Shown: piece after piece, positions 39,387 to 50,045 of the stretch | How positions within the stretch are numbered: position 1 is the stretch's first letter | How the letters are laid out: the number at the start of each line of letters is the position of its first letter | Assembly: GCA_039029535.1 (NCBI GenBank) | Contig: JBCCFW010000031.1 | Span: 1 to 52,937 of the forward strand | Source: JBCCFW01 sp039029535 | GTDB lineage: Bacteria > Acidobacteriota > JBCCFW01 | DNA length: 52,937 bases | Reading direction: 5' to 3' | Translations under genes and position numbers: made by a program | Notes under the pieces: generated by a model | The model's input: the letters and a program-made list of their open reading frames with translations, nothing else | What the model was told of the DNA's origin: nothing | The model's database searches: none

Positions 39387-41477
39387 TTGACGTCGCCGCT
39401 CCGCCACCTCGTGCTGCTCACCTGCTGCTCTCTCGGCCTCCTCGGCTCGGCAGCGAGCTTGCGCGCCCAGCAGGCCTGCTGCATCCCCGAGGATCGCGAC
39501 GGCGTCTACACCTGCATGGACCTCCTCCCCACCGAGTGCGAGGCCCTCGACGGCATTCCCCTCGGCGAGGGCACGAGCTGCGCGGACACGAGCTGCACCG
39601 AGATGAGGGCCTGCTGCTTCCCCAACGGAAGCTGCGCCGACGCCCAGGTGGTGACCTGCGTCATTCCCGGTGGCACGCCGCAGGGAGCGGGCAGCACCTG
39701 CGCCGACGTCACCTGCCCGGTCACCGAGGCCTGCTGCCTGCCCGACGGTCCCGGCGGCCCGGGGGGCTGCGTCGATCTCGAGGTCGCCGACTGCCTGGCG
39801 ATGGGCGGCAGCTCCCTCGGCCCCGACACGCGCTGCGCCGACACCGGCTGTGACCTCGGCGCCTGCTGCTTCGACGACGGTCGCTGTCTCGACTTGAACG
39901 CCGAGGACTGCGCCCTGGCCGGCGGCACCGCCGAGGCCCTGGGCACGAGCTGTGCGGAGACGACCTGCAACGTCGTCGTGACCCAGGCCTGCTGCCTGCC
40001 CGCCGGTGGTCCGATGGACTGCGTCGATCTCGAGGTCCCCGACTGCCTGGCCGCCAGCGGCACGCCGCAGGGAGAGGGCACGAGCTGTCGCACCTTCCTC
40101 TGCGCTCCGACCGGGGCCTGCTGCGTGCCGGCGCCCGGCGGCGGCTTCGACTGCACGATCGCCACCGCGGACGAGTGCGAGGGCGACGGCGGGAGCTACC
40201 GAGGAGACGACACCGCCTGCGGTGCCGTGACCTGCACCGACGTGCAGGCCTGCTGCCTTCCGGACTCGACCTGTGAGGATGACCAGGTCGCCGCCTGCGA
40301 CCTCGCTGGCGGGACCTCGCAAGGCCCCGGCACCACCTGCGCGACGACCGCCTGCTCCACGACTCCTGGCGCCTGCTGCACCGACGATGGCGTCGGTGGT
40401 TTCCGGTGCAGCCTGCGAACCCGCATGGAGTGCGACGGCCTCGGCGGCAGCTTCCTCGGTGCCGGCAGCGACTGCGGCGACATCGACTGCAACGAGAGCC
40501 GGGCGTGCTGCCTCGCCGACGGCCGCTGCGTCGACGAGCTCGTCGGCTTCTGCGGTCCTTCCGGCGGGATCGTGCAGGAGGCCGGCAGCACCTGCGCGAC
40601 GACGACCTGCACGGCGGTCGAGGCCTGCTGTCGGCTGGACCTCGGCGGAGAGCCGACCTGCGACGAGCTCGTGCCAGAAGACTGCACCGACCTCTTCGGC
40701 GTTCCCCAGGGCCCGGGCACGACCTGCGTGGGTCGCGACTGCGATCGCGAGGACACCGCCTGCTGCCTGGACGAGAGCTGCATCGACGTCGGGCTGGATC
40801 AGTGCCTCCTGGTCGGCGGCTCTCCCCAGGTCCTCGGCACCGACTGCGCCACGGTGAGTTGTGCCACCGAGGGCTGCTGCCTCGACGACGAAGGCACGCC
40901 GTCCTGCCTCGACCTCGACCCGACGCTCTGCCTGCTCCTGGGTGGCCTCCCCCAGGGCCCCGGCAACGACTGTGCCGACGTCGACTGCAGCACGCTGGGC
41001 GCATGCTGCCTCGCCGACGGGACCTGCGTAGTGCTGACGCGGACGGGCTGCAACGCGGCGGGAGGCGTGGAGCAGGGCATCGGGACCGAGTGCGCGGGTG
41101 TCGATTGCGGTGGCCCGGGCCTGCCCGGTCACGTGCCGGCGGAGAGCACGATCCGACCGGGAACCGGCCTGCACGTGGTGAAGGACACGGAAGGCCGACT
41201 CCTCCTCACCTGGTCCGCGAGCTGCAGCCCGGACGCCGTCGACTACACCGTCCACGAGGGCGAGGTCGGCGACTGGTACAGCCACGACGCCGTCGGTTGT
41301 GACAGCGACGGCGCGCCCCTGAGCGTGCTGCTCACGCCGCTGCCGACTGACCGCTACTTCCTCATCGTGCCAGTCACCGACACCGACGAGGGCAGCTACG
41401 GCTTGAGCTCCGACGGGACCGAGCGACCGCCCTCCCGGACGACCTGCCTGCCGAGTCAGCGCTTGGGTTGTCCCTGA
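39387..41477 (+). CDS. secreted protein with 13 six-cysteine repeats and the shared C-terminal module
   Basis: A 696-residue protein starting at TTG with GGAGAG 7 bases upstream; the signal peptide is 1-27. Residues ~30-573 are 13 tandem repeats of ~40-44 residues, each starting ACCLP or a variant and holding six cysteines (CC, C, C, C, C) and a G-G-x-x-x-G-x-G-T-x-C turn. These match small disulfide-rich repeats known from Planctomycetota-type exoproteins. Residues ~596-696 are the shared module: LLLTWSAS, YTVHEGEV, D-S-D, DRYFLIVPVT, EGSYGLSSDGTERP and GCP. A rigid disulfide-laced rod ending in a sorting or anchoring module is the simplest reading. It is convergent with the next gene. Confidence 0.83.
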   Translation: MTSPLRHLVLLTCCSLGLLGSAASLRAQQACCIPEDRDGVYTCMDLLPTECEALDGIPLGEGTSCADTSCTEMRACCFPNGSCADAQVVTCVIPGGTPQGAGSTCADVTCPVTEACCLPDGPGGPGGCVDLEVADCLAMGGSSLGPDTRCADTGCDLGACCFDDGRCLDLNAEDCALAGGTAEALGTSCAETTCNVVVTQACCLPAGGPMDCVDLEVPDCLAASGTPQGEGTSCRTFLCAPTGACCVPAPGGGFDCTIATADECEGDGGSYRGDDTACGAVTCTDVQACCLPDSTCEDDQVAACDLAGGTSQGPGTTCATTACSTTPGACCTDDGVGGFRCSLRTRMECDGLGGSFLGAGSDCGDIDCNESRACCLADGRCVDELVGFCGPSGGIVQEAGSTCATTTCTAVEACCRLDLGGEPTCDELVPEDCTDLFGVPQGPGTTCVGRDCDREDTACCLDESCIDVGLDQCLLVGGSPQVLGTDCATVSCATEGCCLDDEGTPSCLDLDPTLCLLLGGLPQGPGNDCADVDCSTLGACCLADGTCVVLTRTGCNAAGGVEQGIGTECAGVDCGGPGLPGHVPAESTIRPGTGLHVVKDTEGRLLLTWSASCSPDAVDYTVHEGEVGDWYSHDAVGCDSDGAPLSVLLTPLPTDRYFLIVPVTDTDEGSYGLSSDGTERPPSRTTCLPSQRLGCP
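39474..41108 (+). repeat. 13-copy tandem coding repeat, ~120-132 bp per unit
   Basis: Each unit encodes one six-cysteine repeat and begins near GCCTGCTGC. Units differ enough at the DNA level to be old, but conserve the GCCTGCTGC start and a GGCACG(A/C)(G/C)CTG(C/T) stretch before the last cysteines. Thirteen units were counted by protein alignment. Confidence 0.8.
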
Positions 41478-41499
41478 CGACGAGGGGGTCCGTGCCCGC

Positions 41500-43284
41500 T
41501 CAGGGCAGCAGGAACGCCAACTGACCCTCGACGAGTCGTTGCTCTTCGGAGGTCACCGCCAGCTCCCGCGCCCGCAGAGCGCTCGCGCGGGCGTCGTCGG
41601 TGAGGCCCGCCGCCGCCTGCGCCAGGGCCAAGCGACGGAACGAAAGCGCATCCTGACCTTCACTCGCCTCGACGAGCTGTCTCGCAAAGTCCAGAGCCGA
41701 CTCCACGAGATGTTCCTGGGTCTGCGCCGCGCGCGCGAGCTCGAAGCCGAGCTGAGCGGTCGCCAACTTCGACGTCGGCTCCAGGGCCATCGCGCGTTCG
41801 GCCGCAGCGATGGCGAGTTCGAGGTTGCCGACGCCTCCCTGGAGCCGTCCGACGGCCAACCAGGCGTTGACGTTCGTCTCGTCCTTGCGCAGGACGTCCT
41901 CGACCTGCTGAATCGCCTCGAGCGGGTCACCGACTCTCGCTCGAAGCTCCGCGGCCGCGATCCGGGCGCTGCTCGAGTCACGTCCGAGCCAGTGCAGGCG
42001 CTCGACTGCCAGGTCCACTCGCTCCAGGTCGCGTCGCTGGAGCCCTCCGTTCAAGCCGTAGCGACTCTCGAAGGAAGTGGCGTAGAGACCGGCCACCGAC
42101 AACGCCCCGATGCCCAACACCGCTGGGCGGAGCAGACGCCGCAAGCCGAGACGTGAGAGGGAGCCCAGCGCCGACGGAGCATCGGCGCCGTCGGTCTTGG
42201 ACAACAACACGTTGGCAACCGGCGCGGAGCGGAGCTTCCAGATCGCGCCGTCGAGCACGAAGTGGTGGATGTTCACCGCCGACGCCACCAGCATCCCCAA
42301 GCCAGCGTCCCAGGTGAGATCACCGAGCCGGTGAGGGGCGAAGATCATCGCCGGGAGGAACCAGGTGGCTCCACCGGCGGCCAGCGCAGCCAGGTAGAAG
42401 CCCATCCTCCCACCGGCATTCGACTCGCGTCGCTTGAAGTAGGTGGTGATCCAGAGGTACTGCACCATGTGGCCGAGGGCGATCCACATGAAGGCGTACC
42501 CGCTGCTGAGGGCCTCGACCTCACCGAAGACGCGCTGGCCGACCAGGGGCACCACGAACCACAGCGACTGCGTGAAGACCAGCAGACCCGTGGGCACGAG
42601 GTCCTTCCACCGTCGCGCCGATCGACCGAGCGTGACCCCCGCGCCGACCACCGTCGTCAGGTAGGCCAGGCCCAGCACGACGAAGAGCACCGTGCCGATG
42701 AGGTTCGGGATGCCCAGCGACACGAAGCCTGCCGCGTCGAGCTCGAGCCCCGACGGTTGGTACTCGAGCTGCGGAGAGGCCCCGTGCATGGGGAGGATCG
42801 CCAGGCCGAACGAGAGCTGGAAGGACAGGTGCAGGAGCTTCCTCGCCCTGGCCGACACCGGCACGCCGCGCTTGTGGAGGAACATCAGCGCGATGCCGAA
42901 GTTCTGGCCGCTGTAGTGCCACGGGCTCCAGGTCAGGTAAATGGTGATGAGCGCCGAAGCGACCACCCCGACGTGGACACCCGCCCAGAACGCGAGCCAG
43001 ATGACGAGGGTGATCAGGCCTCCGTGGATCAGGTAGCGCCGCCGGTCCTCCGCCGTGTCGTAGACCCGCAGGAGCGTCGCCCCGTAGTGCGGCGCGCCGA
43101 TGAACAGCGAGAGGAGTGGCCCCACCGAAGGGGGGACGAGGAGCTTGAGCTCGGCCCCGAACACGGTGAGGACCGAGAAAATCGCGATGTAGCCGAGGCC
43201 ACAACCGAGAAGCAGGTCGACCGCCGGGCCGAAGAGCCAGCGAGACGGTGCAGATTCTTGAGAGATGGAAGCTCCGGGCGTCAC
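41500..43284 (-). CDS. polytopic membrane protein with His motifs fused to a TPR domain
   Basis: A 594-residue protein with a GTG start. Residues ~18-410 contain about 11 membrane helices. Conserved-looking motifs lie at helix ends: IGAPHYGATLLR, TWSPWHYSGQNFGIALMF, ALGHMVQYLWIT and NIHHFVLDGAIWK. Such membrane-embedded histidines resemble iron sites of membrane oxygenases (Brp/Blh, fatty-acid hydroxylase-like), but I cannot assign a family. Residues ~430-590 are four or five TPR-type repeats (AWLAVGRLQGGVGNLELAIAAAERAMALEPTS, then similar units). The TPRs would face one side of the membrane. Function unknown. It is convergent with the six-cysteine protein. Confidence 0.68.
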   Translation of the reverse strand: MTPGASISQESAPSRWLFGPAVDLLLGCGLGYIAIFSVLTVFGAELKLLVPPSVGPLLSLFIGAPHYGATLLRVYDTAEDRRRYLIHGGLITLVIWLAFWAGVHVGVVASALITIYLTWSPWHYSGQNFGIALMFLHKRGVPVSARARKLLHLSFQLSFGLAILPMHGASPQLEYQPSGLELDAAGFVSLGIPNLIGTVLFVVLGLAYLTTVVGAGVTLGRSARRWKDLVPTGLLVFTQSLWFVVPLVGQRVFGEVEALSSGYAFMWIALGHMVQYLWITTYFKRRESNAGGRMGFYLAALAAGGATWFLPAMIFAPHRLGDLTWDAGLGMLVASAVNIHHFVLDGAIWKLRSAPVANVLLSKTDGADAPSALGSLSRLGLRRLLRPAVLGIGALSVAGLYATSFESRYGLNGGLQRRDLERVDLAVERLHWLGRDSSSARIAAAELRARVGDPLEAIQQVEDVLRKDETNVNAWLAVGRLQGGVGNLELAIAAAERAMALEPTSKLATAQLGFELARAAQTQEHLVESALDFARQLVEASEGQDALSFRRLALAQAAAGLTDDARASALRARELAVTSEEQRLVEGQLAFLLP

Positions 43285-43453
43285 CCACGCGGGAGAACCG
43301 AGACCGACCGGCTGCCTGGCGGCAGAGCCCGGTCATGGCGGGCTCGCTCATGGGCAACCGGTGGCAAACCTGCCGTGAGAGTCAGCGTGAGGGAAGGGAG
43401 TCGAGAAGGCAAGTCTCCCGGGAGGACCACGCCCCCGACTGCTCCAGCCCTCC

Positions 43454-45234
<1,781 letters not shown>

Positions 45235-45238
<4 letters not shown>

Positions 45239-45564
45239 GACGCGGCCTGCTCGGCTGCGTGGCCAGCGATCGCCCGCTGGTGCGCGACGTCGAGACAGTT
45301 CATGACCAGGGCGTGGATGAGCACCAGCACGACGAACACGAGGATGCTCCCCTGCTGGGCGAACCAGAAGCCGAGGTACTTCCCGGGCCAGGCATCTTGC
45401 AGCACGTCGGCGAAGAGCACGCCGCAGCCGAGACCAGCGACAGCCCAGGTGACGAGCAGGACGACCTGCAACATCACGGTGCGACGACGATGACGGCGGA
45501 GGGCCTCGCGCACGCGTGGATCACGAGCGCCGGCCGGATCGGGCGACGAGCTGGTGGACGACAT
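45235..45564 (-). CDS. DUF4212 small subunit of the Na+:solute symporter
   Basis: A 109-residue double-pass membrane protein. The cytosolic N-terminus is basic. Helix one is VMLQVVLLVTWAVAGLGCGVLF, the conserved GFWFAQQGS loop follows (65-73), and helix two is ILVFVVLVLIHALVMNCLDV. This is the DUF4212 pattern (small symporter subunit). DUF4212 and the VC2705-type symporter are routinely adjacent and overlapping, as here. The gene downstream, 24 bp from the start of this one, is divergent in role but on the same strand. Confidence 0.92.
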
Positions 45565-45587
45565 CCCGCGAGCCTAACGCAGGACGG

Positions 45588-46580
45588 TCAGCTCGTCGGG
45601 TCGTCCTCGGCGTTGCGGTCGAGCAGCCGGTCGGTGAGCGTGTCGGTGCCCGGGGCGAGCTGCGCGGCCGCCGCCCGAAGGTAGGGGCCGAGCTGTCGAC
45701 CCCAGAAGGACAGGAAGCCGTCCTCACGGATCTTGGCCAAGGTCGTCCGGTGATGGTCGAGCAAGGGCGAGGCGAACACCTGGCCCGTACGACGCGCGGC
45801 AGCAGCGGCGCTCCGTGACCACCAGGAGAGATCGGGCACGCTCTCGACCGCCGACATGGCCATGGCCGAGGAGAGCTGGAACACCGAGCGGCCCTGGGCC
45901 GCCGCCTCGTCCTGGAGCTCCTGCCACTGGTCACACAGTCGCTGGGCGGTGGGGAGCTCCGACGGCGGGATGGTACGCGCGTGCTCCTTGATCTCGCGCC
46001 ACTCCTCCCGCAGCGAGGCGACATCCATGGGTGGAGAGGTGATCGCCTGAGCGACACGACCCGAGGTCTGCTCCAGCCCGTCGAGCAGACCGTCGACCGT
46101 CTCGAACTCGACGTCCTTCTCGAGCAGCCCCTCTTCCTTCAGGGAGTCGGCCACCTGGGAGATGAGGGTGCGCCCGGCTCCGCAGACGTCGGCCAGCGCC
46201 GCGGTGATCCACACCGGCGAGGCCCGGAAGGTGACGAAGCCCAGCGCCTCGATCCCCTGCCCCGCCACCGACTGCGCGACCACCTTGCCCGTCAGCTCCT
46301 CACCGCTCGCGTCATCGGGCTCCACCCCGCCGACCGACTCGATGAGGAAGCGCAGCGTGCCCTCGACCGTGTTTCGGTAGAGGTTGGAGCCCCGCACGGT
46401 CTCGGGCAGCGCGACGTCGGCGACCTCCTTGACCAGGCCAGCCGACACCGCCGCCGCCGAGCGCACGGTGCGTTCGGGCAGGGAGAGGAGATAGCGGCGA
46501 AGGCCGTCGCTGGGCGCGGGAGAGTCCGGCAGCGGAGGCGGGCCCGACTCGGTCTTGGCAGGTGGCTGGTGCTCGCTCAT
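45588..46580 (-). CDS. conserved hypothetical helical protein
   Basis: A 330-residue protein with a Pro-rich N-terminus (to ~25) and no signal peptide. The rest is helical: LRRYLLSLPERTVRSAAAVSAGLVKEVADVALPETVRGSNLYRNTVEGTLRFLIESVGGV is the best-ordered stretch. It is followed by hydrophobic helices (ALGFVTFRASPVWITAALADVCGAG) that could enter the membrane, and by amphipathic helices to the end. No family recognised. It is encoded on the same strand 23 bp upstream of the symporter pair's DUF4212 gene, so it could be the first gene of that operon. Confidence 0.6.
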   Translation of the reverse strand: MSEHQPPAKTESGPPPLPDSPAPSDGLRRYLLSLPERTVRSAAAVSAGLVKEVADVALPETVRGSNLYRNTVEGTLRFLIESVGGVEPDDASGEELTGKVVAQSVAGQGIEALGFVTFRASPVWITAALADVCGAGRTLISQVADSLKEEGLLEKDVEFETVDGLLDGLEQTSGRVAQAITSPPMDVASLREEWREIKEHARTIPPSELPTAQRLCDQWQELQDEAAAQGRSVFQLSSAMAMSAVESVPDLSWWSRSAAAAARRTGQVFASPLLDHHRTTLAKIREDGFLSFWGRQLGPYLRAAAAQLAPGTDTLTDRLLDRNAEDDPTS

Positions 46581-46630
46581 CGCGCTCCCCTACGGTCTCC
46601 GTGAGCGAGAAGTTTCCCATGGGGGAGGGC

Positions 46631-47596
46631 TCAGCGACGTCGCATGCCACGACGCTTCTCGTGGCGCCTCTCCCCGCTCTCGTCGGCGACCTCGTGCCAG
46701 CCCTTGCTCCGCTCGTAGTGCGCGAGGGCGTCCCGGGCACCCTGAGAGTCGATGATGCAGCCGGAGCAGGTCTCGATGGGCAGCGGCAGGTCGAGCACGA
46801 CGTCCATCGCGGCGACCAGCTCAGGGGGCAGCGTGGTCCCGTTCTTCTGGAGACGCCGCAGGTGGGCGACGGCCAGCACCCGCGACTCTGGCTGATCGCC
46901 GCGAAGGATCGCGGCGAGGAGATCGACTCGTCGATCGTCCTCGAGCTCGTCGAAGACCGTCCGCGGCGGCTCCCGCGGTGGCGCGAACCCACAGAGGGCT
47001 CCCACGACCACTTGCCCGAAGGCCGACCGTTGCTCAGCGACTTTCTTGCGGATCTTGCGCGGGGCATCGAGCTCGCCCTGGACTCCGAGCGCGGCAGCGA
47101 GAGCGTCGCGGCGAGCGGACTCGGCCTCCGGGAAGCGGCGCTGGAAGGTCAGGCTGTCCCTGTCGCGGACGACTCCGTCGGGCCCCGACTCCTCCCAGAC
47201 CTTCTCGACCGCATCGAGAACCGCGCGCTGCTTCTCGATGCCCACGGTGAGCTCGTAGGCCACCACCCGCCCGTCGTGCGCGAAGACCTCGGCCTCGGCC
47301 GAGAGATGACCGCCGGGCCACCGGAAGTGATGGAGCCGTCCCCCGAAGCCGAGCTCCCGAGCGCCGGAGGAGACGACGTCATGTCGCTCGGCAAGCTCCG
47401 GGACCCACTGACCTCCGTCGTGCAAGCCCGACTCGGTCGCGAAGCTCAACATCTTCCGCGTGACCTCCCGATCGTTCTCGACCCACTCGAGCCACTCGGC
47501 CCGTGAGTCGGCGCCCGCGGTCGCGAACACGGCGGTCCCCACCGTGGCGAGCAACGACATCCCGATCGCTCGAGCGCTCTTCCTCCAGGTCATCAT
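46631..47596 (-). CDS. exported hypothetical protein
   Basis: A 321-residue protein; signal peptide 1-29 ending AGA. Residues ~30-130 form helix then strands (HHFRWPGGHLSAEAEVFAHDGRVVAYELTVGI). Residues ~130-240 are charged helices. A CSGC pair (in LPIETCSGCIIDSQGARDAL) near 281 is the only cysteine motif and could be redox-active or metal-binding. The C-terminal 20 residues are very basic. No family recognised. It is divergent from the YfhO-like gene; the 133-bp spacer shows nothing I can assign. Confidence 0.58.
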   Translation of the reverse strand: MMTWRKSARAIGMSLLATVGTAVFATAGADSRAEWLEWVENDREVTRKMLSFATESGLHDGGQWVPELAERHDVVSSGARELGFGGRLHHFRWPGGHLSAEAEVFAHDGRVVAYELTVGIEKQRAVLDAVEKVWEESGPDGVVRDRDSLTFQRRFPEAESARRDALAAALGVQGELDAPRKIRKKVAEQRSAFGQVVVGALCGFAPPREPPRTVFDELEDDRRVDLLAAILRGDQPESRVLAVAHLRRLQKNGTTLPPELVAAMDVVLDLPLPIETCSGCIIDSQGARDALAHYERSKGWHEVADESGERRHEKRRGMRRR

Positions 47597-47729
47597 TCGC
47601 CTCCTCCCATCCCCTCCAGGGCGACGCCGTCTCGGTCAGCCTCCCAGGATTGCCATCGCTCGGCCAGCGACATCCGACCAGCGAGAGTGGGCTCTCGCGC
47701 TCGGACCTCGCAACGATAAGCTCGCGGCG

Positions 47730-50009
47730 ATGGAGTCGCCTCCGGACCGCGCCCCCGCGTGTCCCCCCCTGCTCACGCTCGCCCTGGGCCTGACCTGCTT
47801 CGTGCTCCTGGTCCCCGGCGCGTTGCTGAAGGGCGAGACCTTCTTCGACGGCGACCTCAGCCACTTCCATCGCCCGATCGTCCTCCAGCACCTGCGCCTG
47901 CTGGCGGAGTCGGACGGTCCGGCCTCCTGGAACCCGCTCCCCGCCTCGGGCCAGCCGATGGCCGCCAATCCAGTGCTGGCTCCGACGCACCCCTTCACCC
48001 TGCTCTTTCGGGTGCTGCCCTTCGAGCTGGCCTTCCGTCTCAACGTCTTGCTGCCAATCGCGATCAGCTTCCTGGGCGCGTGGTTCCTGCTGCGCTGCCT
48101 GAGCCTGTCGTCGGTGGCCGCGACGCTCGGCGCGCTGTGCTGGGCCTTCGGCGGCACCCTGCTCTCCTGCGCCGAGATCTGGCCGGCCCTCGCCACCCTC
48201 GCCCCGCTGCCCTTCACGCTGGCCTTCGCGTTGCGCGTGCTGCGCGAAGGACGTGTCCTCGACGGTCTCGGTCTCGCGCTGTCTTTCGGGCTTCAGTGCC
48301 TGCGTGGTGAGCCGACCGTCCTCCTCCTGACGCCGCTCCTCCTGCTCGTCCTGCTGGTCGAAGCACGACGAGCGAACGGCGATGCCGAGGCGAGCAGCAC
48401 GCTCCAACTCACCTCCCATCTTCGTCGTCGCCTGGGCCTGACCGGCCTGGCGCTGGTGCTCGGTGCAGCCCTGGGCAGCGCGACGCTCGTCCCCGCCTGG
48501 CAGCTCCTCCAGCGGACGGATCGCGGAGCCGAGGCAGGACCGGACGTCGACACCTGGTCGTTGCCGCCGGTGCGGCTCGTCGAGCTCGCCTCGCCTCACG
48601 TCTACGGCCGACTCGAAGACCCGGCCGCACGTCGCGCCGCACGCTGGTCCGGTGCGCTCTATGACCACGGCCGTCGTCCCTTCCTCGGCTCACTGCATGC
48701 CGGGCTCATCGCCCTCGTGCTCGCGTTGGTGGCCCTCGTGCTCGAGGCACGACGCCTGCTTCCCTGGACCCTCGTCGGCGCTGCCTGTCTGCTCGCCGCG
48801 TTCGGCAGTCACTTCGTGGTCTGGGACGTCGTGCGGCGGGTCGTGCCCCTGCTCGGCACGACCCGCTATCCCGAGAAGCTGTGGATCCCCTGCGCGCTCG
48901 TCTTGACGGTGGCCGCCGCGCTCGGGGCCCAGCGCGTGCTCGTGGACGATGACCGACGAGCGCGTCGGCTCGCGCTCGGCCTGTTCACGACGGCAGCCGT
49001 CCTCGGCCTGCTCTTCGTCGGCTCGCTCGGGCCACGCCTCCTCCTGGTCGCCGGCACCGGAGTCGGGGCGTGCCTGCTCAGACCCCACTGGCGTGTCGCG
49101 CTCGTCCTGCTGACCGTCGTGCTCGACCTCGGCACGGCCGGACGGACCCTGGTGCGGACCCGACCCGTCGACGCGCTCCCCTTGACCGTGCCGCCGGTCC
49201 TCGCCCCGCTGGCCGCCACGGCCGATGACGGGCCGCTCTGGAACCAGGCGTCCTACGACCCCCGCACGCCGACGCTGTCGGAGCGTCACGACACCTGGAG
49301 GCTCCAGGCCTGGAACCTCGCCACCACGCTCGATCGCGACGACAGCCTCACGCAGCTCGCCTGGACCCGGCGGGCGAAGCGGCTGGTGTCGGAGGCCCTG
49401 GAGCGCGACGGGAGCCTGCTCGCTCCCCTGCTCCATCGACGGAGCGTGCAGGCCGTCCTGCGCGTGCGCACGCCGCTGGTCGGGGATCGCTCGCCCTACG
49501 AGCTCTTGCGTCCACGCTCGCGGCGTCCCTTCGCGAGCTGCGTGCGACGGGTCGAGACCTTCGCGACTGACGAGGACTGGCACGACCTCGTCGACCGACT
49601 GGGCCCTGCGCTCGTCGATGCGGTCTTGGTCGAGGAGGACCAAGCCGAAGAAGCACCGACCACGCCTTCGACCTGCACGGTCGACATCGTCGAGCGTCAT
49701 CCGGATCGGCTGCTGCTGAGCGTCTCAGTCGAAGGACCGGCCCCGGCCTTCCTCGCTCTCGCCCAGACCTGGGACCCGGGCTGGCAGGCCACCCTCGACG
49801 ACACCGCGGTGCGCCTGCGTCGCAGCGACGTCGACCTCACGGGCGTGCTGCTACCGCCTGGCGCGAGCCGTCTCGAGCTCGTCCATGACGAACCGTCGCT
49901 CGGGGTCGGCCGCTGGCTCAGCCTGAGCGCGCTGCTCGTCCTGATCGGTGGCGCCGCGATCGTCTCGCGCGACCTGTTCGAGGCACGCCAGTCCTCGCCC
50001 ACGAGCTGA
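47730..50009 (+). CDS. YfhO-like polytopic membrane protein (GT-C-type fold)
   Basis: The start is the ATG at 47730; the longer frame to 47460 runs into the upstream gene's region and lacks coding character. The 759-residue protein begins with a helix (LLTLALGLTCFVLLVPGALL) and a loop GETFFDGDLSHFHRPIVLQHL. The latter carries the acidic pair expected after helix one in GT-C glycosyltransferases and YfhO-family proteins. About ten helices follow to ~500. A periplasmic beta-rich domain ends with a strand-rich region containing FLALAQTWDPGWQATLDDT, typical of YfhO C-termini. A last helix is near 735. YfhO-family proteins are linked to cell-wall polymer glycosylation. The substrate is unknown. 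Confidence 0.75.
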   Translation: MESPPDRAPACPPLLTLALGLTCFVLLVPGALLKGETFFDGDLSHFHRPIVLQHLRLLAESDGPASWNPLPASGQPMAANPVLAPTHPFTLLFRVLPFELAFRLNVLLPIAISFLGAWFLLRCLSLSSVAATLGALCWAFGGTLLSCAEIWPALATLAPLPFTLAFALRVLREGRVLDGLGLALSFGLQCLRGEPTVLLLTPLLLLVLLVEARRANGDAEASSTLQLTSHLRRRLGLTGLALVLGAALGSATLVPAWQLLQRTDRGAEAGPDVDTWSLPPVRLVELASPHVYGRLEDPAARRAARWSGALYDHGRRPFLGSLHAGLIALVLALVALVLEARRLLPWTLVGAACLLAAFGSHFVVWDVVRRVVPLLGTTRYPEKLWIPCALVLTVAAALGAQRVLVDDDRRARRLALGLFTTAAVLGLLFVGSLGPRLLLVAGTGVGACLLRPHWRVALVLLTVVLDLGTAGRTLVRTRPVDALPLTVPPVLAPLAATADDGPLWNQASYDPRTPTLSERHDTWRLQAWNLATTLDRDDSLTQLAWTRRAKRLVSEALERDGSLLAPLLHRRSVQAVLRVRTPLVGDRSPYELLRPRSRRPFASCVRRVETFATDEDWHDLVDRLGPALVDAVLVEEDQAEEAPTTPSTCTVDIVERHPDRLLLSVSVEGPAPAFLALAQTWDPGWQATLDDTAVRLRRSDVDLTGVLLPPGASRLELVHDEPSLGVGRWLSLSALLVLIGGAAIVSRDLFEARQSSPTS

Positions 50010-50045
50010 TCGCGAGACCGTTGGCCGCGCGAGGAGCTCCTTGGC

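Noticed and set aside
39474..41108. A CRISPR array from the regular ~125-bp periodicity
   Set aside because: The units are coding, vary in length and sequence, and keep frame and cysteine spacing; they are protein repeats.
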